Assembly: GCA_025667525.1 (NCBI GenBank)
Contig: CM046882.1
Location: forward strand, 211,032,592 to 211,096,591
Length of the DNA: 64,000 nucleotides
DNA from: Glebionis coronaria
Lineage: Eukaryota; Streptophyta; Magnoliopsida; Asterales; Asteraceae
Direction of reading: 5' to 3'
Positions 47,355 to 58,995 of the stretch are shown piece after piece (the stretch's first letter is position 1; each line of letters begins with the position of its first letter). The notes below the pieces were generated by a model. It had not been told where the DNA came from. It did not search any database and was given only the letters and a program-made list of their open reading frames with translations. Made by a program: the position numbers and the translations under genes.

Positions 47355-50300
47355 AGAAATCTAGTCCCGAGATTATATGGGTAACGCTTAACAAGGGAAA
47401 ACATAGCTCTTAGGTGTTCAAATCCTTTCTAAGAATTTTATTCACATATCAAGAATACAACTTTACTGTTTCTGTTTTAGTTTTAAATCAATCATTTAAT
47501 CACATAAATCTTTCTTAGATTCCGAAATATGAAAAGGATTGTGATATTTAATGAGTTCTTTGGGAAACTCAAGTCAATATGTCACTACTCAATTCAAAAT
47601 CTTGAATTGCTTATCGCATTTTTCAAAATCAATTTGGGTAATTGATAGAGAAAAGATCCTTTTCACATAGATACTATGCAGTTTCTCATTCTTAGTGAGA
47701 AATTTCTATCAAAATAATCTCCTGGATTATCTTAAATCACCATTTTAATTCGGCGGATACCTGATTATCACAAGTTAACGCTCTACGAAGTTCTATTCTC
47801 ATATAACCTTCTCAAATAGTTTCATGGACTACTTTGGGTTTCGTAAGTTGAAAATCTCCAACTTAAACCCAGCAGATACGTAAATGGCACTTCTTTCGAT
47901 TAGAGTGCTTCAAGTAGTATTGCTTGGATTCTAGCATGAAAACTATCGTTTACACGGGAAAATTTTTACAATGGTAAGTGTCCTTTCAAACTTTATATAA
48001 AGGGAGTATGTAGTTTAGTATTTGGGTAGTTCTTCCACTTAACACATTAGTACACACAAGTTTTGAGTATACTTTTAGGATCAAGATGTGAAACACTTGT
48101 CATAATCTTAGATGATAGATATTAATTATCTATGTCAACTGATTATTTCTTGTATAATCTCGTCAGAGTTTCCATATTATCAATTTCTTAGATAGGAATA
48201 GATCCTGTAGCCTTAGTAAAACAATCGACAATGATTCGGATGGCATCATGTCTATTTGAAGTAACAAAATCCTCATTTTTCTTTCATATTTCCATGGAGG
48301 AATTCAGGTTGAACTAGTAAGTCGGATGACTTAATATTCTGCTTTAGGAACATAATAAAAGGATATTAAAGTTTCCTCGGGTTGAATGGATTACTTAAAT
48401 CTACAAATTCCAAATCTAAGACAAATATTGACGTACTTTTCTAATAGATCTGTTCACCTTATTAGCACACACGTAAGTGTTTAATGACTCATGAAATTTG
48501 GGTAGCAAGTCACAGTTTGGGCACTCCATGTAATAGCATATTTCAGTAAAAGCATATTGTTTAAGAACACAAGTATTCCAGATTTATCAGGTCTATACTT
48601 GTCTTATATCGAATTTATTTAAGTCCATTTATGAATTCTCGCTAACATAAAGATGCGCCCAACTTTATGCAAGGAAGAAATCATAAATTTGTCATTTTTC
48701 TGAAGAAGTGTCCTAATTCAATCAAATAAACAGAATGTAAATCATTGACTTAGAAATTTCTGACATAACACGAATATAAACAAATATTCTACCCTTAAGT
48801 TTCATTTTTACGTTGGCGTGTATAAGACGTCTTGTATATGAAATATAAGAATACGGTTTTCTAGAGACGAACGACATCAAAATAGAAGATGGTATTTTAT
48901 TCCTTATAAAATACAGAATAATCCTACTAAACATATGATTTATAAGGCCGCTTGCCCTTACAAATCCTAGTCTAATGATCTATTATGTTGAAAATCTGAC
49001 ACCGGATGGTGCAAAGTTATGTGTGATGCGGAGTGCATTTTTACATAGAAGAAAATTTCCATCATATTCACCGAAGATTGGATTCTAGTTTACTTGAACT
49101 TTACAGACCTTCTTTCATTGCTGAATTTACGCTTGAGATTTTTCTGATTTTTGCACAGGATTGTGCTTAATTACCTTGTTCATCAACTCTTTGGGTAGAG
49201 GTAAATGACTTTTTCCAATATGTTGGGATTTGGAAGTGGTAATCATTCTTCAAAATCTATAATAAATTCCTTAATAATTGTTTTTCTAACAAATTCATCT
49301 AATGGAGTCTTCTTAATAGATTTTGCAGATGAAATTCCATGACATAATTCTATGATGAAATCTTCGGATGAAGACTTTTATCATTCTACGGAATAGGATT
49401 GAACTCTACTAACTCTTGAAATTTCCTCGTATATGTCTCGAGATTATTTCCTTTTGTCATTAGATAGCGGAGTTCTTCTTTCATCTTCTCGATAAGAAAT
49501 TTTTGAAATTTAATCAAGCGATCTTATGTGTTTCTTTTTATCTCAATGGGTTGAGTATAAAGAATTTACCAAGATAACTAACGAAGTGCTATCTTCTTAT
49601 AGCAAGCTTCACTTTATAATTTCAAATACGATAGGAAACTGAATTGGCTCCTTTAATCCAACGGGTGATACTGATAGCATATTTTCTTCCTTAGATAAAA
49701 AAAATTAACTAGTCATCGAGTCTTCTTCCGGATAATACTTCTTATTGACAATTTGCCTTTGCAGGATTGTAATCACATCATCATCAATTCTTCGTCAAAT
49801 ACTTTTTAGGGTTTAGAATGAGGGGAAAGAATAGAAATACTTCATAATCCAAGGTATACTTGTATCAGAGAACATTTGTCACATATGTATATGGATACAT
49901 ATAAATTCTTATCAAACACAAGGTATATCTTTTGGGTTTTATCTGGTAGGGTGTAGGGGAAACTTAATATGTTGATTATCATTCATATCTTAGGATAATA
50001 AATCCAACTATGAAACATAGTTCCAAAGTTTACAACGGATTTATAAAGATATGACTCATGCATAATCGTAACATAAGTTTTCCATGATATGGAATGGAGG
50101 AATATAACGGAAAATGTAAAAACTAGTCTTATAGAACAAGCTTCTCTTTTACATATCCTATAGAAGAATCTTTTGATGGACAGAAGTCGAGAATAAAATA
50201 TTCCTAGAAAACTTGGGAAGTTTCCTTTCTCTTTCTTCAAACTTGCGGGTTATGTTCAGTTGATAATTTGTATTATCATTGAAGATAACATAAATTCCAA

Positions 50301-51302
50301 ATATATAAACTTTGTCAAGTATATGCTTTCTTCTTGAGTTAACGCAGTTTTATTCATAATCATTTATGAGAAATCCAAGAAATAGGGGTTTCTTATTCCT
50401 CAAAAATAAATATGTAACGACAAGATAAGAAACACAACTTTTAGTTATTAACAACTTGTCTTGTTTAAACTTACATGACAGCTTCTATGTTAATATAAAA
50501 GTAAAGACATAAAATTGAAAGTATTTACAACTTCTAGTCTAATTTTTTCATCTCTCCCTCTTAAGTTCTTTGATGGTATAAAAAAGACTTCGTATATTGG
50601 CTTGATGTCTAATTTGAATGTCCTCAATGACTAACTCAAGACTATAAATCTTCAGTCGAGCTTGAACAATCTCTTCATCGTGTATCATTTTTCATCTCCA
50701 CAACTTAGCCTTGATTTCTTCAAAATCTCCTTCTAACTTTTCAATATTTCATTGTATAATTCTTCGGCCTATCCTAAGCCCTTCAACTTTATCTTCAAGA
50801 TCTTCAATACGCTCGGGAGGAAATTCTTTCATATAGGGTAGGATATCTATAAGTTGTTGTTCATAGGTATTTTTAGGTAAGGTTTCAGATATAGGTGATG
50901 GTACATTAATAGGGTAAGGTGATGGAAAATCTTGGTGTAGAAGTGTAAAATCTACTTCTTCATATAGGGATCGTCATCAAAGGGTAAAACGGCTTTTTGG
51001 ATTTTCTAGTCCTTGGGTGTATTTTCTGAAGTTTCATAAGGGTTATTCATCTTGAGAATCCGATAAGATGATAATATGAGAGATATAGGGATACCTATTT
51101 CTAAAGACGTCGATTAATCCTAACTTAGTAATTACACATAAGCATGGTATCTAAACATGAAATCTTATATAATATCAAATAATCTTGGTGATGATTAGTA
51201 CATTCATTCTTGTAGCAGCATTGGCTTTGGCACACGAGGAGTTTCTTGAAATTATTTTAAAAGTAGTTATAGTCAAGATTTTACTTGTTCTCTATAACCA
51301 TG
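47355..51302 (-). pseudogene. Element G internal region, strongly decayed chromovirus
   Basis: These 4 kb lie between a polypurine tract and a primer-binding site with no frame above about 90 codons. Reading the minus strand at 48191-48250 gives DAIRIIVDCFTKATGSIPI, a relic of the integrase core motif. It is the only motif I can defend. The region is shorter than the 5 kb of element F, so deletions are likely. Its decay is greater than that of F, which suggests an older insertion. Confidence 0.65.
48191..48250 (-). pseudogene. Element G integrase core relic
   Basis: DAIRIIVDCFTKATGSIPI lines up with the IWVIVDRLTKSAHFLP stretch of chromovirus integrases, retaining the catalytic VD and the FTK. 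Only about 20 residues are readable. Confidence 0.6.
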
Positions 51303-51316
51303 GCTCTGAGTACCAA
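51303..51316 (-). promoter_or_regulatory. Primer-binding site of element G
   Basis: On the minus strand it reads TTGGTACTCAGAGC, the tRNA-Met complement with one extra base, two bases from the LTR end. Confidence 0.72.
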
Positions 51317-51318
51317 TA

Positions 51319-54291
51319 TGTAACACCCCCATTTACCTTTACGCAATGGAACATTGATCTGGGGTATTACTTCATAGAACACAAGTCATAATAATAGAAA
51401 ACAACTCAAAAGAGTAATGAAATCAACTTTCTTTATATTTCATTGAAAAATAAGAGTTTTACAATATGAGGTTCCCAAAATCTAGAATAATTTCAGTCTT
51501 GTGCCTCTTCAATGCCATCCTTGTGCTGCTGCATGCTATCTGTCACCATTTATTTGAGATATATGCTTTAAGTCAACAAAAAGGTTGAGTGAATTTATAG
51601 GTTTGTAATAACAGTTTTGAATACAAGTATATCCTCTGGCCTACGTTGTTATACACCCACATAAAATTATCATCATACTGCACTATGCTCATATACCGCT
51701 ACTTCACACACAGAAACCAACAAATTGCCCTTATGCAGGCAGTTTGCCAAACTCCTGAGTTATGCAAAATTAAGTGTATCTGTTTAGCCTAGGTAGGAAC
51801 CTTCAACTGCTAGCAAGCGCGACTTGCCCAGATAGGAGATGTCAGTCTTCAAATAGTACTATTCACGATATTAGCGCTCATTTTCAACAAATGATTAGCG
51901 GTTCACGATTAAAAAGGGACTTAATGGCAGTAGTAAACATAGTGTCAATAATCATACCAAACAGTTTTAAAAGCACTTGTATTCCAGTTTTAGCATATAT
52001 CCCCTCACGGGTTTTGAAATCATTTAGAAAGAATTTAAAAGTAAGGCTATGAACTCACTTTATGTCAATAGAATCCGAGCTATGATCAGATATATGTCAT
52101 TCACAGGTAAACATCTTGATCATACAAACTACAACTTGGTCTCATAAACAGCTTGATCTCACACCAACCTGGATTAATACATTGTGTATAGTATCAAGTC
52201 TTTTGATTTTTGGTTCAATCTTGTTAAGTGTTGGTTATATTTTCTTTTAATGATTACTTGGTGGTAATTCTAGCACCAGTGTTCGGAATATCATACTTAG
52301 AAGCCATTCTATAGACGTTTGAGGAGCGAGGGCACTTTAAATCGTAAACCCAACCACTTAGTTAGAACGTAATATCGAGATGGAACATATTTGTATAAAG
52401 CTCCCTACTAACATGATACTTTCATTACTTCCTCTTATTCATGATTAGTCTTGTTTAGTTTCAAAATTGGCAAATATAGTCCTTTTGGTTTACACTTTGG
52501 TATAATTACACTTTTTACCCTTTAAGTATAAAGTTTCATAAATTGCAATTTAAACCTTCAATATTTAACCTTAGGGTCTCAAACTTTCCAACATTTATTC
52601 TTATAGCTTATATTTTCATAAAATGACACTTTTGGCCCAAATTGTTAAATAGTTTCAAAAATGACAGTTTTAGTCCCTATACTTGTAAAAATCACATAAC
52701 AACCTCAAAAATGGACCATATGATCTAGGATATTAAAAAAAAGTTTCTAAAAATGTTTATAATCATAATAACAACATTTTTTTCAGAATTATAGCTTTTA
52801 AAATTGGTTTTTGCTTATTATTTCTTGTAGATTACAAAACTAGGGTTAAGACATCTTTAACTTATAACTTCCATGTAAAATGATGAAATGACTTAGTTTC
52901 TTTTGGATTGTCTTTCTAACATATTTTTGGAATTATAAAAACTCTAAGAAAGTATTATAACAAGATCAAATCATAGCTAACAAAGTGATTACCTAGGATG
53001 CTTAAAAATGGCTCCTAATGGCTTCTTATGAGCACATCGTGCTATCAAAGCTTCAAGAGCTTCAATTGCTAGCTTATAGACCTGGTTTTTGGTCTTGGGA
53101 CATGTTCTATGACGTATATAGAAGTGGAAACAAAATTGGTAATGGAGATACAAAGGAAATAGGTTGCAAGTCTCTATGTGTGCATTTCGCCCCTATTTAT
53201 AGTTTTTCCAAGCCTTAGGCTCCATGGCAAAATGGTAAACGTGTAATATCATGTATCTTGGTGACTAAGGGTTCCTAGGGAAGATCTATGCATATTTGTA
53301 GGGGCTAGGTTCATGTTAATCTTCTATTTGTGGCTAAAAACACCTCACGGCATGTTATAGATATGTTTGATGATGTGTAGCTTCAAGTAGGTGATGCACC
53401 TACTTGATCACATTTAAAATATCCTACAATATCTAAAATTGCTGATTTTCAATGTTGGAATGGGAGGGAATGTTTTGAAATGGGTTTTTGGAGGGAAAAC
53501 ATAAAACCAGGTTTAAAAATAGGGCTTGTAACTTATAGTTTGTGTTTTGGGTGATTAAGGACCTGGGAAAGTGATTAGTGAATAATTAGGCTTAATTAGG
53601 GTTTATACATTCTATTTAAGAGATTTGGGTCCTTGGTTTGAAGTTTAACAAAGGTTTGATGTGAAAATGGAAAGTATACATATGTAGATTAGGGTTTTCT
53701 AATGATCTATGGTTAAATCTTATTAAATGTGATCATCCTTCAATTAGCTAATGATTTAAACTTAATTAGGTCCTATACATTGTGTTTTAAGTGCCCAATG
53801 TGTTCCCACACTTGGTTTAATAGCTTAGTTTAGGTAAACATGTCTAAAGAGTGAAAATACCCATTTTGACCTAATTTACAAGCCATGCATTAAAATCTTA
53901 TACCTTGTGAATTAGATACTTGTACATTGTCTTAACATAATCTTATAACATTAATGAAGTCTTATAAATATTTATAGACTTGTGCAAAAAGAACTAGGTG
54001 ATGATTCCATGTAGATTTCTTAATATTAGGGTTTTTAGGTCATTAATCCTAATGACTTTCTATCTTGGATAATTAGTGTTTGTACCTTTATAAACACTTA
54101 TTCTAGGGCTTATATAGTATGTTTATGAATTCTAGGGATTCTACATTTTTAGTTTGAGGGTTTGTATAGGTTGATCATATTCTAGGGATAATTATAGGAG
54201 CTTAAGATCCTATGCTTTGATTACTTGTACTTTATGCTTTACCAACTTGTAACTTGACTTGAAATAAATGTATATTCTTAATATGATGCAT
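51319..54291 (-). repeat. Element G, right (5') LTR, interrupted at 54291
   Basis: It begins (plus) TGTAACACCCCCATTTACC and continues with the module TTGAGTGAATTTATAG (51585), a CCCCTCACGGGTTTTG block (52001) and a donor-like GTGAGTTCATAGCC (minus, intron starting at 52058). From 53458 it matches the left LTR. At 54292 a different LTR (H) begins. The last 0.7 kb of the LTR, known from the left copy, is not seen and should lie to the right of the window if H is an insertion. The 66-codon frame at 53018-53218 has no support. Confidence 0.82.
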
Positions 54292-54655
54292 TGTAACACC
54301 CCACTTTGATAAGTGGACCGTTACGCGTAATTATGGCGTGTCATCAAAGCATGCAAGGTAATATGTACTAAAACATACATGACCATAGGGAAGACCGGAA
54401 TCAAACATCGTTTCCCAAACATAAGCCCAAAACATAAATAAATTAAATGAACTAGGAGGACAAGACAAGTGTCTAAACAAGCCTAGTTATGAAGGCAAAA
54501 AGGAGAAGAAGTCTAAGGCAGCTTCCATCCTATGTACGCCCTCCATAAGCTCAAGCCTGTCCTTGGGTACCTGCCGTTTTGGGACATGGAAAGGAATATA
54601 ACGGCTCAACAATACGCTCAGTGAACGGATATATGACATAGTATGAATGGCTGAA
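54292..54655 (-). repeat. LTR H, first part
   Basis: TGTAACACCCCACTTTGATAAG starts a chromovirus-type LTR, probably a minus-strand element. It continues, after removal of element I and one copy of the CTGAA duplication, at 58738-58995. Its end is cut again by element J at 58996. Confidence 0.7.
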
Positions 54656-54936
54656 TGTTGGAAACTCACTTTAGTGACGACATTTAAGAATTCCCATTAG
54701 TTATCATAGTCACACACGTTTAGACTAGACTAGGTTCGTTGTATAGTTTATGTTGTGTGTGTGGCTATATATACCCCTCCTTAGCTTCCAAGGAGGGGTG
54801 TTGCTTGTGTTTTTCATTCCTCATTTTAATACATTTACATTTTCACACAAATTCAACCTTTCTCTCTCAACTTCATCCATGGCTTCCACCATCTACCACC
54901 ATGTTAGACCACCGGATAGCTTTTAGCAAATCTACA
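54656..54936 (+). repeat. Element I 5' LTR
   Basis: It contains a TATA box CTATATATAC (54765-54774) and, overlapping its end, a perfect 9-bp inverted repeat CCCCTCCTT / AAGGAGGGG (54774-54782 and 54790-54798). Transcripts starting 25-35 bp past the TATA box would begin in or just after this structure. The LTR is short compared with that of element D. Confidence 0.9.
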
Positions 54937-54951
54937 TTTGGCATCAGAGCC

Positions 54952-57900
54952 TTGGTTCATTCCTTGGATCATGTTTTTGTTTCGATTTGGTGGTCTAAAC
55001 ATTTTTTAGTGTCTCGTTATATAATTTTTGGTCCGTATGTCACGTTTTTTGTCACAATGGTTGTTATGATTTCATTTTTTTAATGGAAACATTGCATTAA
55101 CTGTTTGTCACATTCATTGTCCCAATACCCAATGTCTTTGTCTCACAGTCCATTTCTACTTTCCTCAAAATCACACCTTTTTCACAACTGGTTTTTTTTT
55201 TGTCCCTGGTTTCACCCACAATTTCATTTTTATGTCCCTGGATTTACGGTTTCAAATTGGGAGAAATATTTACTGTTTCTGAATTTATTCGTTATATAAT
55301 ATCATTTTTTTCTGGGTTTGTTATTGTTCATTATGAAGATGTAGCTACCCAGAAAAGTGGACAGATTCAAATTTCCGGTTTTTCAGGAAAAAGGACAGTA
55401 TTTTTTGGATAAGAATTTTGAGATGGTAACATTCAGATCGGAATATTGCGATCGCAAAAACCTTTGGTTTCTACATTGCGATCGAATATTCCGATGGAAC
55501 ACAGTCTGTGCATTCCGATGGAACACATTCCGACTGATGCATTCTGACGTATGCATTCCGACGGATGCATTCCGACGGATGCATTCTGACGGATTCATTC
55601 CGACGGATGCATTCCGAAGGATGCATTCCGATGGGGTGTAGAAGAGACGACATTCCGATGGATTTTTTTTAACACATTGCGATGGAAAAACACATGTAAA
55701 CATTGCGATGAAAACAAAAAACATTCCGATGGGTTGTTCTTTTAGACATTCTGATGGACTGTTTTCTTTTAAAAGCAGTGGACCAAAAATGTGACCAAAA
55801 CCAAATCCATCGCAACCGAGTCAACTCGGTAATTACCGAGTTGACTCAGTTAACTCACTAAGTCGACTCAACTGCCAACCTTTTTACTCCTCAACACCAT
55901 AACTAACTTAGTCCCATCGTCACCTAACCCATCTAAATCAGAACATGACTCAAACAGAAACTCGAATATGATCTCAGATTTAGTTTCGGTTACATCTTTT
56001 AAGATGAGTCAATATCTTAGTTGATCTACCCAACTCGAAACAGCAATCATCATAGATCTATATTTATGGTAACACCACTTCTATATTCGAAGTCATGATG
56101 TGATTTATAACATGATTGTTATAATCAATTTATTTGATTTCGGTATCAACTCAAAACGAAAACCATCCAACATGCAATTAACTTCCACCTTACCTGAGAT
56201 CATTAGATGATCTTGAAGCCTATGTCAACGTCATATATTATTTATTCAATGATTCGATCATAAGATCATTGAAAGGAATGATTTCGTGGCTATGTATGGT
56301 TTGGTTCGATCATAAGATCATATGTATGGCTTGATTTCGTGGCTATGATGGGATTAGATACTTTTTAGATGGATCAAGTGATTTGGATGTGGGAGTTGGG
56401 ATTTAGGAGGGTTTGCAGTTTTGGTGGTTGAGATGGGGAGAGAAAAGGATGAGACGGAAGTTATGAAGTGGGTTTGGTTTGAGTTTGTTTTTTATGTGAG
56501 ATATTAGGGGTGACTAGTTTATATCACAATTAAATGTTGCCAGCCTCTCATACACGTGGAGGCTCCTCATGGGCGTACTTTACAATGTGGCGGAGGAATC
56601 TAGACAACAAGTGGAGTTTGGTGTGATTACACATTCCATCTCTTGAAAGTTGTAATGCTTTTGTGGTTTACACGTGGGATGCACCTCAAAATCACTTTAC
56701 TTTGGTGGAGTTCATTTAGTTAATCCCATAGAAACCGGACATAGGATGTCAAATGGGCCATACATATGTTTTTCATGGGCCTAGTTTGAAATCTTACTGG
56801 GCCGAATATACCTATGTAATGGGCTACGCATTTGTTTAAGATCTTGGCCTGTTACATTTGGTCATTAATTGACGGGGATTTGGTATGAGAGGAAAGAAAA
56901 GTATCGAGACAACGTGACAAATTTATTTGACGAGACCAAGAAATTTGGCGATTTTTTTAGTGGCTACGGATACGTTTGATCGGATATTAATTACGTGACG
57001 TTGAAGACGGATTTTTCGAAGGCGTTTATTTATTTTATCTTTTAAAAGATAACTTGCTCGTGCTTAATCCTAGAATGAAGACTTGGTAATCTGGTTCCGG
57101 GTTCGGGGTGGATGGTTGATGACTCGGATAACTATCACTTAAAGGGGTTACATTGTTGTACTCAGTGTCACGCGCTTAGTCGACGTGGATAATTTCAAGA
57201 GGTGTTGTACTTATAGACTTCTTCAGTGATGCATTGAGTACTTAGAGATTTCTCCACCGTTCTTGATTCAACAATAGTGCAAGCTTAAGTCACAAGATCG
57301 AAGGATTCTTATTCAGTTTCACGTTTGATGTATCCGGTTCATTCTTTCAGTGGTCACTTCAAATTGCTTTCACGTGGGTTGGTAAAGGTGGCCATGGAGA
57401 GTTTATGAGAAGAGATTTTCGATCAACAGCTGATTCTCACAAAATATATAATTCAGCTTATTTATTATTCTCACGAGATTTCAGGTTCATGTGCATACGA
57501 TTTGTTGATGGTTCCGAGTTTCGAAACCATCAAGGGGGAAGAAGAAGACACATTGAACGCACAACGAGTACACGTGATGAACTTCATACCTTCTTTTGAT
57601 TTGAAGACATTCCGGAATGACATTTGTCATAGCCGCAGAGAAAATCAGTGTTTTAACTCGTGGCGTTATCAATCTCTAAACGGTACACTACTGATTCGAG
57701 GTTTAATTGTTTGATTGTTGCAATTAAACATCATCATTATCCTATATGCATTCCCGGGACTTAATTGACTCTGGTGCATCTCCGGAAGAAGATATGTGCA
57801 TTTCCGGGACTTAATTGACTCTGGTGTTATGATGTCAACTTCATGAATGGGATAAAGTGTCCACTTCAGTATTTGAGCTTCATAATTGGGATTGATTTAC

Positions 57901-58440
57901 TTTCTTCAACTATGTGGGGGAAGAAATGTCTTGATTCTTTCTGGTATGCATAACTTGAACTCTCAGGGGGAAGAAAAATTCAGAAGAATTATTAAAGCGT
58001 GAGAAGAGAAGTTTTTGGTCTAATTGGTGTACCCCTTACTTTCAATCCCTCTTAGCAACGTTATCATGTTATATGATGGGATTTGCTTGTTAGATTCCGC
58101 TGTGCGCTTAATTATTCTAAGCTTTATTGAAAGCTTTGAAGTTGCTTACGAGGATTGTCGATTTAGGGGGAAGCTATTTAAAAAGATTCTACATCAAGTT
58201 TATGTGGCATGAATTAGGCGGAAGCTAATTCAGAAGCTTCTCCTTAACCAGAAGTGTATGGGTTACTTAGCTCGTGCCGTTACAGTATTTCTTCTAGAAG
58301 TTACTTTAAAGATGAGTCGTTTTGAAGACGAAGGCCTCAGAAGACTTCATCAGCATTGGATGCTTCATGAAAGCTCTTGTTCTTAATCATTTTGTACTTG
58401 TTAGGAAGAATATTGTAAGGAATTCTACACGTCGTCCCAT
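54952..58440 (+). other. Element I interior, non-coding
   Basis: No recognisable polyprotein is present; the longest frames (94 and 113 codons at 55357-55724) are readings of the repeat array. Contents: a repeat array at 55431-55757, a segment at 57132-57170 shared with element D, a C-to-T-rich non-coding middle (55760-57100) in which I see nothing, and a chain of GGGGGAAG motifs from 57533 to 58447. Confidence 0.7.
55431..55757 (+). repeat. Array with core CATTCCGA(T/C)GG in element I
   Basis: The central part (about 55530-55630) is a tandem repeat of a 14-bp unit GCATTCCGACGGAT with a few substitutions. On both sides the core continues at wider, irregular spacing as CATTCCGATGG, CATTGCGATGG and CATTCTGATGG. 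It lies about 500 bp after the primer-binding site, in the transcribed leader. The core ATTCCGA is the same as in the arrays of LTRs B/J and K. Confidence 0.85.
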
Positions 58441-58450
58441 GGGGGAAGAT

Positions 58451-58732
58451 TGTTGGAAACTCACTTTATGTGACGACATTTAAGAATTCCCATTAGTTAT
58501 CATAGTCACACACGTTTAGACTAGACTAGGTTCGTTGTATAGTTTATGTTGTGTGTGTGGCTATATATACCCCTCCTTAGCTTCCAAGGAGGGGTGTTGC
58601 TTGTGTTTTTCATTCCTCATTTTAATACATTTACATTTTCACACACATTCAACCTTTCTCTCTCAACTTCATCCATGGCTTCCACCATCTACCACCATGT
58701 TAGACTACCGGATAGCTTTTAGCAAATCTACA
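58451..58732 (+). repeat. Element I 3' LTR
   Basis: It is a near-copy of 54656-54936, with the TATA box at 58561-58570 and the same hairpin at 58570-58594. It is bounded by the polypurine tract on the left and the CTGAA duplication on the right. Confidence 0.92.
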
Positions 58733-58737
58733 CTGAA

Positions 58738-58995
58738 ACATAAATAAGACTAATAGCAGCGGAAATGTGTAAGTCCTGGAAAACCTAGAACGTGTTCATA
58801 AAACTGGTTTTATAGTTTGAAAAGACTTATGTTTTTATATGAAAACTGTATAAATTAGCCAATATCCTATATAGGTCATGAGGTTCCACCGTGCATGAAT
58901 ACTTGGATGGGAGACATCTTCATGAAATTAGAGGGGTTGCCTCTAATTAAATAGTCTGGGTAGGAGGGATCAACTCCTAGTGAAGGATGCAAGGC
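58738..58995 (-). repeat. LTR H, second part
   Basis: This is the continuation of 54292-54655 after excision of element I in thought. It runs to 58995, where the LTR of element J begins. Its remaining part is not visible. Confidence 0.6.

Larger units (their letters stand above)
54656..58732 (+). mobile_element. Element I, copia-like non-autonomous LTR retrotransposon
   Basis: The element is 4077 bp with LTRs of 281 and 282 bp (54656-54936 and 58451-58732; TGTTGGAAACTC...AAATCTACA). The primer-binding site is TGGCATCAGAGCC at 54939-54951, one base from the tRNA-Met complement. The polypurine tract is GGGGGAAGAT at 58441-58450. The target-site duplication CTGAA is perfect (54651-54655 and 58733-58737), so this is a clean single insertion into LTR H. 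The LTRs differ at only a few positions. No gag or pol motif is present. Six GGGGGAAG-type motifs in the last kilobase suggest multiple polypurine tracts as reported in Sireviruses. Confidence 0.92.

Noticed and set aside
55383..55724. 113-codon repetitive protein (SECIRRNASVGM repeats)
   Set aside because: It is a translation of the 14-bp tandem array. Frames exist on both strands and follow the repeat rather than codon constraint.
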